Part shown: positions 7,316-18,953 of the stretch, in pieces | Numbering within the stretch: the stretch's first letter is position 1 | Layout: every line of letters starts with the position of its first letter | Assembly (NCBI GenBank): GCA_016711405.1 | Contig: JADJSZ010000030.1 | Coordinates: 1 to 64,000, forward strand | DNA: 64,000 bases | Reading direction: 5' to 3' | Source of the DNA: Candidatus Hadersleviella danica | GTDB taxonomy: Bacteria > Chloroflexota > Anaerolineae > Promineifilales > Promineifilaceae | Program-made: the position numbers and the translations under genes | Notes under the pieces: model-generated | The model's input: only the letters and a program-made list of their open reading frames with translations | The model's database searches: none | Told to the model about the DNA's origin: nothing

Positions 7316-10300
7316 CGCGTAAGTCACTGCTTCCTCCAGCGATAGTTGCCCCCCCGCCGCCCATGCCTCCGCAAATGCTTCTGGGGCCAAGGCGGCTTGG
7401 GTGGCCGCCAGCGTTTGCTCAAATTGATTGCGGATGAGCGGTTCCAACGCCCCTTGGATGTTGTTCAAGAGGGTTTCGGCCGTGGCCACTACCCGCGCCG
7501 CCCGCAGGGCATTGCCCACCCCCAAAGCCACGGCCGCCATCCCCACCAAGTTGTAAACGATGTGCAATTTATCGCCAATCGCATGGGCCAAGATAAGGCT
7601 TTCGCTGTGCCAGCGGTGCGCCTGCGGGTATTGCTGTTGGGCAACCGCCACCAATCCCAAATTAGATTTGGCCAGCACAATGCCCGGCTTGTCATCCATG
7701 CCCGATTTAAGCGCCAAGCTCTCTTCGTACAACGCTTGTGCCGCCGCATGGTTGCCCTGCTGAGAAGCCAGCACCCCGAGATTGTTGAGGGCAATGCTGA
7801 TGTTTGGTTTATCACCCATTTCCCGTTTAAGGGCGAGACTCTCTTCAAATAAGGCTTGCGCCAAGGGATAGTCCCCTTGTTTTAGAGCCACCGCCCCCAA
7901 GTTGTTGAGCGAATCGGCGATACCCCGTTGGTCGCCAAGTTGCCGCCGCAGGGCGAGGCTTTCTTCGTACAACGGCCGTGCCCCTACAGGATCGCCTTGG
8001 GTAAAAAGCACATTGCCCAGCAAATTCAGGGCAAGCGTCATAACTCGCTGGTCATTCGCGCTCCGCGCCAGTGCCAGCCCCTCTTCGATGTGGTGGCGAG
8101 CTTGCCCGTATTCCCCTTTGCGCCAATACACGCCCCCCATTTCCACGGCCGTGTGCCCCACGGCCGTCTGGTTCCCCAACATAGCCCACGTCGCTTGTGC
8201 CTGCGCCAAACAAGTCAGAGCCTCCCCAAAATCGCCGCGTTTTTGGAGTAAACTGGCCAACGCCTGTTGGCAACGCGCCTTGGCGGCGGGAGTCGTTTGG
8301 GTCAGAGCCAGCCCAGCGCGATAGTACCCTTCGGCATCGCCCCATTGGCCCGTTAACTCTTGGATGGCTCCCAATTTGAGCAACACTTCGAGTTGCTCCT
8401 CCTGCTCGGTTAGCAACGCGAGGAGGCGGGTAAAGTAATCGAGGGCGGCATCGTTGGCAAAAGCGGCTTGGGAGGCATCCCCCGCTTTCTGAAAGTATTC
8501 TCGCTGTTTGGCGGTGTTGTGGCTGTGCCCGTAGTGGTGGGCAATGGTATCTAGGCGAGAGGTAACTTGTTGGGATTCGGCCGCTTGTTCTAAATAGGCG
8601 GCCAGTTGCTCATGCAGGCGGGCACGGGTGGCAAAGGGCAGGCTTTCGTAGGTCACTTCGTGGGTGACGATATGCCTGAATAGGTAGGCGAGTTCTGGTT
8701 CGGGGGTGTCGAGGGGGGTAATGTCGAGAGTGTGGAGTTGGTGTAAGTTGGCCTTTACCTGTGCAAAATTGCCAAGAGAGGGGTAGTAACCTGTCAGCCA
8801 GTCGGCGCGGAATAGACGGCCGACAACGCTGGCCACCCGCAGGGTCATTTTTTGCCCTTCAGTTAGTTGGTCAATGCGGCTGAGAATGAGGCTGTGTAGG
8901 CTGTCGGGCAGTTCAATTTTGTCTAAATCGGCGGGGTTGAGCGGGTCTAACCCACGGTCACGCAAAAAGTTGAGCAGTTCTTCTAAAAAGAAGGGGTTGC
9001 CTTGTGTTCGCGCCATCAGTTTGGTGACCAGTGCGGGGGGCACGGCGCCGCTTCGGGCGGGGTACAGTTGGGTAAGTTTGGCGCGAATAGATTGTTCGGC
9101 TTCAGCGGCCGTGAGTTCACTTAGCTCAATTTTGGTAAAAGCAGGCAAACTTTCTAAGCGTGGCACCATCAGTCGTGCCAATTCGGGGGGGCGGTAAGCC
9201 AACAAAAAGCAAATGGACAAATTGGTGGTGGCACGAGCCAGCTCGTCGAGCAGGTCGTGGGAGAGGGCATCAATCCAGTGCAGGTCTTCGATGACAATAA
9301 GGAGGGGTTGGTCTTGGGCGGCCGTTTTTAGGCAATCTTCCAACAGAGCGTGCAACGCTCCCTTGCGGTCTTTGGGAGCCAACGCCTTGGTGAAATCGTT
9401 GTCAGGAGAGGCAGGTTTAAGAGTTGGCCGAGCAGAGGGAGGCTTTCTAGGCGTTGGGGGCACGTTCTTCCAGCTCCCCTTCGAGCAAACGGAGTTGCTT
9501 GCGGAGAGGGGCGGCGGGGTCTATGTCAAAGAAGGCCGACCAGATGGTTTTCCAGACCAAATAAGGGGTGGTCATGCCATCCGATTGGCAGGCACCGCCA
9601 TACCCCACAAACCCTTTGTGGTGGGCAATGCGGATGACCTCGGCCGCCAAGCGTGATTTGCCCAACCCCGCTTCGGCGATGAGGCCAATGATTTGCGCTT
9701 GCCCTTGTTGGGCTAAGGCTAATTTGGCGGTGATGGTTTGCAATTCCGCTTGCCGCCCCACGATGGGCAGGGCGTAGGCGGGTTCTTGTAAGCGAATGGG
9801 GCGGCGTTGGCGTTCGCCAAGGAGGGCAAAGACGGGGATGGGGTCAGCCTTGCCTTTGAGTGAGATGGGCGGCCGTGGCTCAAACGTGAAATCGGTGGCG
9901 AGGGTTTGTTGAATACGGCCGCTGACTAAAATTTCATTGGGCGCGGCCGTTTGCATCAGCCGCGCCGCCATATTCACCTCATCGCCAAAGGCACTGTAGG
10001 TGCGCCGCGTGGAACCGCCATACGCCCCTGTCCACATGACCCCTTGCGCCAGCCCAATTTGCAGGGGAGCCAGCCAGCTTAGCTCTTGGGCGGCTTGGCG
10101 CACGGCCGTGGCCGTTTTGAGCGCACGGCGGGGGTCGTCCTCATGAGCACTCAAGGCTCCGAAATTAAGATAGATATAGCTTCCTTTGTCGCCAATGATG
10201 AGGTGGAGCAACGTGCCATCATACTGAGCGGCAATGGCTTGAATTTGGCGAATAAATGTATCTAACTGCGCCCCAGCTTCATCGCTATCGTAATCCAGCC

Positions 10301-11116
10301 CGACAAAGCGGATGAAGAGGGCGATACACGGCCGAAACTCGGTCAGAAAAGAGGCTTGCCCCACTTGTTCCCGTGCATACACGAGCGGATGGAGCCAAGC
10401 CTGCCACAAACTTGGTTCATGGGGGGGCGTTTCTTCCCCAATGGGCATGGCCTCGGCGGGGGTTATGCTTTCCACCACTACGAATTGCGTGTGGGTTTCG
10501 GGGTAGGTGCGCCATTCGTGGCTTGTTAAAGCGGAGCCGAGGGCATCGGCCGTGGCTAAATCAATGATAACTTCGCCTTTCTGGGCGAGGTGTTCGCCGA
10601 CGGCCATGCGGGCCACGGTTGCCCCCGCTAAAGTGTCCAGATACCCATCGGTGGGGTTGCCCACGACAAAGCGGCGGACAGGGCCAGAGGCGATGGCGAT
10701 TTTGATGCTGAGGGAGGTGTGGCTATCGGCCGAGAGAGCCAGCATGTGGAAAGGGCGCATGGCCTCCTGCAAGGCCAGCCCACAGGTAACCGCACGGGCG
10801 GCCGTCTCCCGTTCATCGTCCCCTGTTCCCACCCACCCAAACCAGCAAGTAATCGCATCTCCTGCAAAGCCGATGACGCTCCCGCCATACCGCTCGATTT
10901 CGGTAATGAGGGCGGTGTAGATGGCATTGAGGTGGGTGGTTAGCTCTTCCGCACCTCGGCGGGAGCCGAACAGGTTGCGCAGGGTCTCGGTGAGGGGCGT
11001 GAAGCCCGAAATATCGGCGAACAGCACGGAGCCGTGGGCGCGGTCGGGCAAATTTCGGCCGTTGGCTAACGCGCGGCGGCGGTCTTGGGGAGGTAGGTGT
11101 ATAGGTTGTTGAGCAT
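7295..11116 (-). CDS. Cyclase-homology / AAA ATPase / TPR signalling protein, paralogue 4 (frameshifted)
   Basis: Last gene of a four-copy array, about 1,270 codons when restored. Order: cyclase domain 1 (FADISGFT, GDAITCWFG), cyclase domain 2 (GDKGSYIYLNFG, FGDEVNMAARL), AAA/STAND ATPase with Walker A AEAGLGKSRL and Walker B LLIVIEDLHWID, then about eight TPR-like repeats ending at SLEEAVTYALEELTE. Three single-base deletions break it: at 11087-11090 (a C run on the coding strand, just after MLNNLYTYLP), at 9456-9460 (C run) and at about 9404-9410. Restored, the joins read through family-consistent sequence. Start ATG 11116 is chosen by homology to MPNNLHTYLPQDRRRAL in paralogue 1. Predicted cytosolic sensor; ligand unknown. 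Either a recent pseudogene or sequence error. Confidence 0.75.
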
Positions 11117-11201
11117 GGGAACCGCCTTGTATTTTTGACCGCCTCCGCCAAACCAGAGCGCACCTCCTGCCACGACTTGGAACGCCGCCTCCCACACGAC
11201 G

Positions 11202-14200
11202 CTATGCAGACAACGCCTTCGTCACCGCCTCCTCCAGCGACCATTTCCCCCCCTCCTCCCACGCGGACTGGAACGCCGCCTCGCCCAACTGCGCCTCCAC
11301 GGCCGCCAACGTTTGCGTGTGGAACTGTTTCACCTGGTTCCCCTTCCCCGCCACGCCGCCAACCCTATCAGGCTCGAAATGTTGGCCTTAAGCCAGCTGC
11401 GCCACTCAGGCGACTTCCGCAAACCGCCCGCGCCCCATGGCTATCCCCCTCCAAAAATTCAAACCCCCCAAATCGTGAGCTGGAAGTTTGTGGTCCCTGC
11501 TATCTCCCATCTCCACGCGCCAGCGCAGGCTATCTTCATGATACCCCCGCGCTTCGGGTAATCCCCTGTTACAAGGCTAAATCCCCCAAGCCTAGCAGGG
11601 CATACGATTCGCGCCGCTTATCGCCCATCTCGCGACATAGGCTCAGGCTCTCTTCCAGCAACGCCCGCGCCACGGCGTAATCGCTCTGATATAGCGCCAC
11701 AAGCCCCAAGTTGCCGAGCGAACCCGCGATGCCCCGTTTGTCACCCATCTCCCGCTTCAGGCTCAGGCTCTCTTCATACAATGCCCGCGCCGTGGCGTTA
11801 TCGCCTTGATTTAACGCCATAATTCCGAGGTTGAGGAGCGATACCGCGATGCCCTGCTTGTTACCCATCTCGCGCTGCAGGCTCAGCCCCTCTTCATACA
11901 ACGCCCGCGCCGCCCGCATAGTCGCCCTGACTCCCGCCACAATCCCCAAGTTGTTGAGCGAACTGGCGATGCCCCGCTTATCCCCATCTCGCGCCATGCG
12001 TCAGGCTCTCTTCAAACAATGCCTGCGCCGCGGCATAGTCGCCCTGATCTACCGCCACAAGCCCTAGGTTATTAAGCGAAGCCGCGATGCCCACTTAGCC
12101 CCCATCTCGCGCCGCAGGCTCAGGCTCTCTTCATACAAGCCCGGCGCAGCGTGCAAACTCCCCTGAAACCAAGCCACATTCCCTAGGGTTGAGGAGCGCC
12201 ACGCTCTGCCTGTCGCCCGCTTCCCGCGCCAGCCACCAGCCCCTCGCTCAGCCGCGCCTCGCTCCAGCGTAGTTGCCCTGTCGCCACAACACTATACCCA
12301 TTTCAATCACTGCCTTAGCCAATCCTGCACCGTCATTTGACGCCGAGTGTATCTCCCCGGCCTTCGCCAGCCAATCCAAGGGCGGTTTCGTATTCGCCGC
12401 GCAGGCGGTTTAGCTTGCCCAGGCGAACTGCGCCCCGCTTTCTTCGCGGCGTTATCTTGGGCTAATTCTAAAGCCGCGCGGTAGTCGCTTTCCGCTTCCC
12501 CCACCTGCACCTATCACCTCCAATACCTGCCCTCGCTCGAAATAAATAGCCAATTTTTCGTGGTCGTCGCCCAACAAGGGCAGCAGAAGCCTGCCGTCAA
12601 AAGTCTAAGGCGGCATCGTTGGCAAAGTTCTTCTGTGCCGCTTCACCCGCCCGGCGCAGGTACTCTATTTGCTTGACTGTGTTGTCACTACGGCCGTAAT
12701 GGAAGGCCAACGCCTCCAGTAGGGGCGGAGCATGCTCCGCCCCTACCTGCTCTTCCAGATAGGCCGCCAACTGCTCGTGCAATCTGGCGCGCGTGGCAAA
12801 GGCAAACTTTCGTAGGTCACTTCGTGGGTAACAATATGCTTGAACAGGTAGGCCAGCTCCGGCTCGGGCGAATCGAGTGGCGTGATGTCCAATGATTCCA
12901 ACGCATCCAGCGCCGCCCTCACCTGTGGAAACGCGCCCAGTTCGGGGTAATAGCCCGTCAGCCATTGGGCGCGGAACAACCGCCCGACGATGCTGGCCAC
13001 GCGCAGAGTACTCTTCTCCACCTCGCTCAACTGGTCAATACGGCTCAGAATAAGCGTGTGCAGGCTGTCGGGTAATTCGATTTTGCTCAGTTCGGCCGGG
13101 TCGAGGTTGCGGTCATGAACGTAGTTGAGTAGCTCTTCGAGGTAAAACGGATTCCCTTGCGCCCGCGCCATCAAAGCTTCGGCCAAGCCGTCGGGCAAAC
13201 CGCCACTGCGCAAGGGGTACAACCGCGCCAACTTCGCCCGAATCGCTTGTTCCGCTTCGCTGGTCGTCAGGGCGTGCAGTTCAATCCGCGTGAACTGGGG
13301 CAACTTCTCCAAGCGGGGCGCGGCCAAACGCGCCAACTGCGGCGGGCGATAGGCCAGCACAAAACAGACGGGCAGAGCGGCCGTTGCCTGCGCCAATTGT
13401 TCCAACAGGTCGTGGGAGAGGGCATCCATCCAGTTCAGGTCTTCAATGACAATCAGCAACGGCTCCACTTGCGCCGCCGCCTTGAGGCAATCTTCGAGCA
13501 GAGCATGTAACGCACTTTGGCGGGTCTTCGGTTCCAGCCGTCGCGTAAACTCGTTTTCAGGGAGGTTCACACCGAGCAGGACATTGAGCAGGGGCACGGC
13601 CGCTACCCGCCAAGGAGCGCGTGCTTTGATTTCCCCTTCCAAATGGTGCATGAGTTGGGGCAGGGGCATCTCTGGGTCTACATTAAAGAACGCCTGCCAG
13701 ATGCTTTTCCAAACATGGTACGGCGTGCTGATAGCATCCGACTGGCACGCCCCGCCATACCCCGCAAACCCCTGCTGGCGGGCGGCGCACCACCTCCGCT
13801 ACCAGCCGCGATTTTCCTAAGCCCGCTTCGGCCACAATGCCGATGATTTGGCTGTGGCCTTGAGCCGCGAGAGCCAGCTTCTCTTCAATCTGCTGTAACT
13901 CTGCCTGTCGGCCGACCATCGGCAAGGCGTAGGCTGGTTCTGGCAGGCGGATGGCGCGTCGTTTGTGCGGGCCAGTCACTGCAAAAACGGGCACAGGTTC
14001 CGCTTTGCCCTTGAACTGCACGGCCGAGTACGCCACAAACGCAAAATCGGCGGCGGTGGCACTTTGCACCCGCTTACTGACGAGCAGTTCACCCACGACC
14101 GCCTTGCTCATCAACCGCGCCGCCAAATTGACCTCATCCCCAACGCCCCATAATGCGGCGGGAGACACCCCCATACGCTCCCGTGCGCATCACTCCATAG

Positions 14201-15250
14201 GTAATGCCGATTTGCAATGGCTCCAAAAGGGAAGCGTTTGCGCCACGTCGCGCAGGCGCAAAGCCGTTTTCACGGCGCGGCGGGCATCATCTTCATGGAT
14301 GCTGAGTGCGCCAAAGTTGATGTAGGCGTAGCTCCCTTTGTCGCCAAAAGTCAGGTCTATGAGCGTCCCTTCGTAGTGGGCAAGAATGGTTTGTAGGGGG
14401 CGCACAAATTGGTTGAGTTGGTCGGCGGCCGTGTCGGCCTCGTAATCTATGCCCACAAAACGGATGAAGAGGGCAAGGCAGGGGCGAAAATCTGTTTGCA
14501 ACAGGGCGTGGCCTGTTTGGGCACGAGCATAGACGAGGGGGTGGAGCCACGGCCGTGTCCTCTCTTCATCCAATTCAAGTAGGGGTAAAAGGGGGGATGG
14601 GTTGACCGTACTGGTAAACATGCCCAACACGCCAAAACGTTGCCCCGTCTCCGCACTGGTGCGCCACTCAGTCAGGGTGATGCTGTCGCCGAGGGCTATG
14701 ACGGTGGCTTCGTCGAGCAAAATGTCGGGGGCGGTAGCGAGTTGTTCGGCTACGGCCGTGCGGTTCACCGTCTCACCCGCCAACACATCCAGCCAATAAT
14801 GCGCCGCATCCCCCACCACCAGCCGCCGCACCTCCCCCGTGGCAATGCCAATCTTGATGGTCAGCCGCCCCATTTGCCCGTTCGGCAACGCAATCTCGAT
14901 AAACGCCAACATCGCCGTTTGCAAAGCGACGGCAGCGCCACGGCACGGGGAGGTGCCGCCCCGTCCTTCTCATCCAACCAACAGGTAATCGCATCGCCAG
15001 AGAAGCCGATGACGCTTCCGCCGTATCGTTCCACGGCGGCAATCAGCGTGGTGTAGACCGCATCCAGATGTTTAGTCAGCTCTTCCGCACCCCGGCGCGA
15101 GCCGTAGGCGTGGCGTAATGCTTCGGTGAAGGGGGTGAAGCCCGAGATATCGGCGAACAACACCGAGCCGTGGGAACGGCTGGGCAAGTTTTCGCCCTGT
15201 GCCAACGCACGGCGGCGATCTTGGGGCAGGTAGGTGGTGAGATTATTCAT
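11202..15250 (-). pseudogene. Cyclase / AAA ATPase / TPR protein, paralogue 3 (multiply broken)
   Basis: Starts MNNLTTYLPQDRRRAL at 15250, overlapping the stop of paralogue 2 by 8 bp. The family order is kept: FADISGFTPFTEALRH, GDAITCW, second cyclase domain with GVGDEVNLAARL, Walker A AEAGLGKSRL, Walker B LLIVIEDLNWMD, then TPRs. Frameshifts occur near 14930, 14185, 13790 and 12800, and many more in the TPR region 11300-12600, where only short in-frame pieces such as EEGLSLQREMGNKQGIAVSLLNLG survive. The likely original stop is at 11202-11204, after FQSAWEEGGKWSLEEAVTKALSA, which matches the family C-terminus. The density of lesions in the 3' third exceeds that of its neighbours, so real decay is likely. 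Confidence 0.75.
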
Positions 15251-18200
15251 TGGTGAAAGGTGATGGTTGTAATAACTCTTGGATGGTAGTTTGCCACTCT
15301 AATTGTGCCCCATAGGCCAAACCGACCTGTGCCACGGCCGTGTCTATGCCCCACAAACGCAACGTTTCGGTCAAATCGAGTTGGTGTTCGTGCATAAAAG
15401 CGGGTTGGCTTTGGGCGAAGCCCCATAAGGCCAATGCCCGTTCCGGCTCGCCTTGGGCATAGGCCAAGCGGGCAAAGGTGATGAGCGATTGAATGACCCA
15501 CGGCCGTGCTTCCAACTGCAACGCCAAACTCAACGCCTCCTGCGCCAACTGCCGCCCCGCCGCCAAATGCCCCAAACGCACCTCACCATCCGCCAAATTC
15601 ACCAACGATTGGGCAATCCCCCGTTTAGAGCCTATCTCCTGTGCCAAGGCCAATGCCGCCCGAATGCGTTCTTGTCGCAAAGCAAACTGCCCCTGTTTGT
15701 GCGCGGCAATACCCAAGCTATTGAGTGCCGCCATCATGCGCTCGCGATTGCCCACGGCCGCCGCTTCCTCATAAATCTGTTGCACCAACCGCTCCGCCTC
15801 TCGCAAATCATCTTGCTGAAAAGCGACCCAACTAAGGCCATGCAGGGTGATGAGTTTGCGGTTTAGGTTCCCCAATTGCTCGGCCAAGACCAACGCTTCT
15901 TGCAACACGGCCTGCGCCGCCGCCAACTGCCCCAACCGATTATAGACCATGCCCAAGGTGGTAAGGGCGCGGCACAACACGGTCGCGTCGTTGTGGGAAC
16001 GAGCAAGGGCGACCGCTTGGGTGAGCAAGGTGTGCGCTTCCTCATACTTGCCCGTGTCCCCCGCTATCTCGCCAAGCAACGTCAGGAGTAAAATTTGGTT
16101 GGTGGGGAGGGTGGTGGTGATGGTGGGCAGGTGGGCAAGAGTGGTTTGCGCGGCCGTGTGATCGCCTAAGCGATGGTACGTTTCCGCCAACTCAAACGCA
16201 AGGGAAAAATGGGCGGGGTCAGCGGGTGGGGTGATTTGGAGCAGTTGGGTGAGGTAATTCGCGGCCGTGGCAAAGGCACTAATGGCCTGCGCCGCCGCTA
16301 TCCCTTTCGTGCCGTAGACCATTAGCTTGTCCAGATTTTCGGTATGCCCATAATGATAGACCAAGGTATCCAGCAACGAGGCTTCGCTGAGGTGCCAAGG
16401 CTATTTGTGTTTCCAGATAAGCGGCTAACTGTTCGTGCAAGCGGGCGCGGGTGGCAAAGGGCAAGCTTTCGTAGGTCACTTCATGGATGATGACGTGCTT
16501 GAACAGATACTCTAGTTCTGGCTCGGTGCGGTCTAGCAGGGTTAAATCGAGGTCGTGCAGAAGGGTTAAATCCGCTTGCAATTGGGAGAGTTCGCCCAAG
16601 TCGGGGTAGTAGCAGATGAGCCACGAGACAGGAAAGAGCCGCCCGATGACGCTGGCGACGCGCATGGTGCGTTTGGGGCTGGGGGGCAATTGGTCGAGGC
16701 GGCTGAGGATGAGGGCGTGCAGGCTGTCGGGCAATTCGGCTTCCCAATTGGTTTCGTGGCGGGGGTCTAGGCCACGGCCGTGGAAAAAATTCAGCACCTC
16801 CTCCAAATAAAAGGGGTTGCCCTCCGCCCGCGCCAGCAATTTTTGCACCAACGCAGGGGAAACATCCCCACCTTGCCGAGGATAAAGCTGGGCCAGCTTG
16901 GCCTGAATCATTTGCCGCGCTTCCGTCTCATTCAGCGCGGCCAAATGCAGGGGGGTGAAATTGGGGCGGGCTTCCACACGGGGGGCTTGCAGGCGGGGTA
17001 AATCGGTGGGGCGGTAAACCGCCAAAAAGAAAATGGGGCAACGGCTTAACGCTTGGGTCAACGCCACCAATAACTCATGCGAGAGCGCATCAATCCAGTG
17101 CAAATCTTCGATGAGCAACAGCAACGGAGCCTCTTGGCTGGCCTGTTTCAGGCAATCTTCCAGCAAGACATGAAGCGCGGTTTGCCGATTTTTTGGTTCC
17201 AACCCTTCGGTAAAGCTGTTTTCGGGAATGGGCAAAGCGAGCAAGCGGCCGAGTAGGGGCAGGGCGTTTTCTCGTTCGGGGACATAGCGGCGCACCTGTT
17301 CGCGCAGGTGGTGGATTTGTTGTGCAGGGGTGTGGGTGGTATCAAGGGCAAAAAAGCTTGTCCAAATCTGTTTCCACACCAGATACGGCGTGTTCAGGCC
17401 ATCGGATTGGCACGCCCCACCATAGCTCCTAAACCCTTGCTGGAAAGCAAGTTGCGCCGCTTGCCAAGCAAGGCGAGATTTGCCCAACCCCGCTTCGCCA
17501 ATGATGGCGACGATTTGGGCTTGCCCTTGTTGGGCAAGCGCTAATTTTTCCGCCAGAAGGCGTTGTTCCGCCTCGCGCCCAATAATGGGGGTGTGGTAGT
17601 TGGGTTCAGACAGGTGAATGGGGCGCTGTTTCCCTTCGCCGTAGAGCGGAAAGAGGCGAATTGGTTCACTTCTGCCCTTCAGGCTGACTTGTTGCTCGTT
17701 ACCAAAGAGAAAATTTGGGGCAAGTTGTTTGTGGATACGGCCGCTGACCAAAATTTGGCCGGGTGCGGCCGTGGACATCAGCCGCGCCGCCACATTCACT
17801 TCATCGCTCAACGCCCCATAATGCCTTCGGCTGAGACCGCCATACGCACCTGTCCGCATGACCCCATAAGTAATGCCAATTTGGAGCGGGCGCAAAAACG
17901 AGAGCGAGCGAGCCGTTTCTTGTAGCTCAAGGGCTGTTTTGGTGGCGCGGCGGGCATCGTCTTCGTGCAGGCTGAGTGCGCCGAAGTTGAGATAGGCGTA
18001 GCTCCCTTTGTCGCCAAAGGTCAGGTCTATCAATGTGCCTTCATAGCGAGCCAAAATAGCTTGCAGGGGGCGTATAAACTGGTTGAGTTGGTCGGCGGCC
18101 GTGTCCGCTTCGTAATCAATACCCGCAAAGCGGATGAAGAGAGCCACACAGGGGCGGAAGTCGGTTTGAAGGAGGGGATGCCCCGTTTTTTCTCGTTCGT

Positions 18201-18942
18201 AGACCAGCGGGTTGAGCCACGGCCGTGTTGTTTCCTCGTCTAAATGGGGCAATAGGGGAATGGGGGCTGGCTGAATGACGGCCGTGTTCCCCCCCAACAC
18301 CCCAAACCGCTCCCCCGTGGCGTTGCTGGTGCGCCATTCAGCCACGGTGATGGTTTCACCAAGGGCGTATACAGTTGCTTCGTCGAGGAGAATGTCGGGG
18401 GCGGTGGCGAGTTGCTCGGCCACGGCCGTGCGGTTCACCGTCTCACCCGCCAATACATCCAGCCAATAATGCGCCTCATCCCCCACCACCAAGCGGCGTA
18501 CTGTCCCCGTGGCAATCCCAATCTTGATGGTCAGCCGCCCCATTTCCCCGTTGGGCAGGGGAATTTGGGCAAAGGGTTGCATGGCTGTTTGGAGGGCGAG
18601 GGCGCAACAGACGGCGCAGGCGGCCGTGCCTCGTCCCCCGTCCCCTGTCCCTCGTCCTGCATCCCCAAACCAACATGTAATCGCATCTCCCGCAAATGCT
18701 GTCACGCTCCCGCCATACCGCTCCACCTCGCCAATCAGCGCGGTATAGACAGCATCCAGATGTTTGGTAAGCTCTTCCGCACCTCGGCGGGAGCCGTAGG
18801 CGTGGCGCAATGCTTCGGTGAAGGGGGTGAACCCCGAAATATCGGCGAATAGCACCGAGCCGTGGGCACGGCTGGGCAAATTTTCGCCCCGTGCCAGCGC
18901 ACGGCGGCGGTCTTGGGGCAGGTAGGTGTGCAGGTTGTTCAT
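15243..18942 (-). CDS. Cyclase-homology / AAA ATPase / TPR signalling protein, paralogue 2 (one frameshift)
   Basis: About 1,233 residues after repair of one single-base shift at 16391-16400, just after the conserved LHEQLAAYLE. Start ATG 18942 (MNNLHTYLPQDRRRALARGENLPSRAHGS) lies 11 bp after the stop of paralogue 1; a longer upstream reading would run back into that gene. Cyclase domain 1 has FADISGFT and GDAITCWFG, domain 2 has GDKGSYAYLNFG and SDEVNVAARL. The ATPase has GEAGLGKSRL and LLLLIEDLHWID. The C-terminal 370 residues are TPR repeats (LGNLNRKLITLHGLSWVAF, LAQEIGSKRGIAQSLVNLAD). Expected role: nucleotide-dependent signalling with a TPR partner-binding tail; no substrate can be deduced. 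Confidence 0.85.
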
Positions 18943-18953
18943 TCCCTGAACCG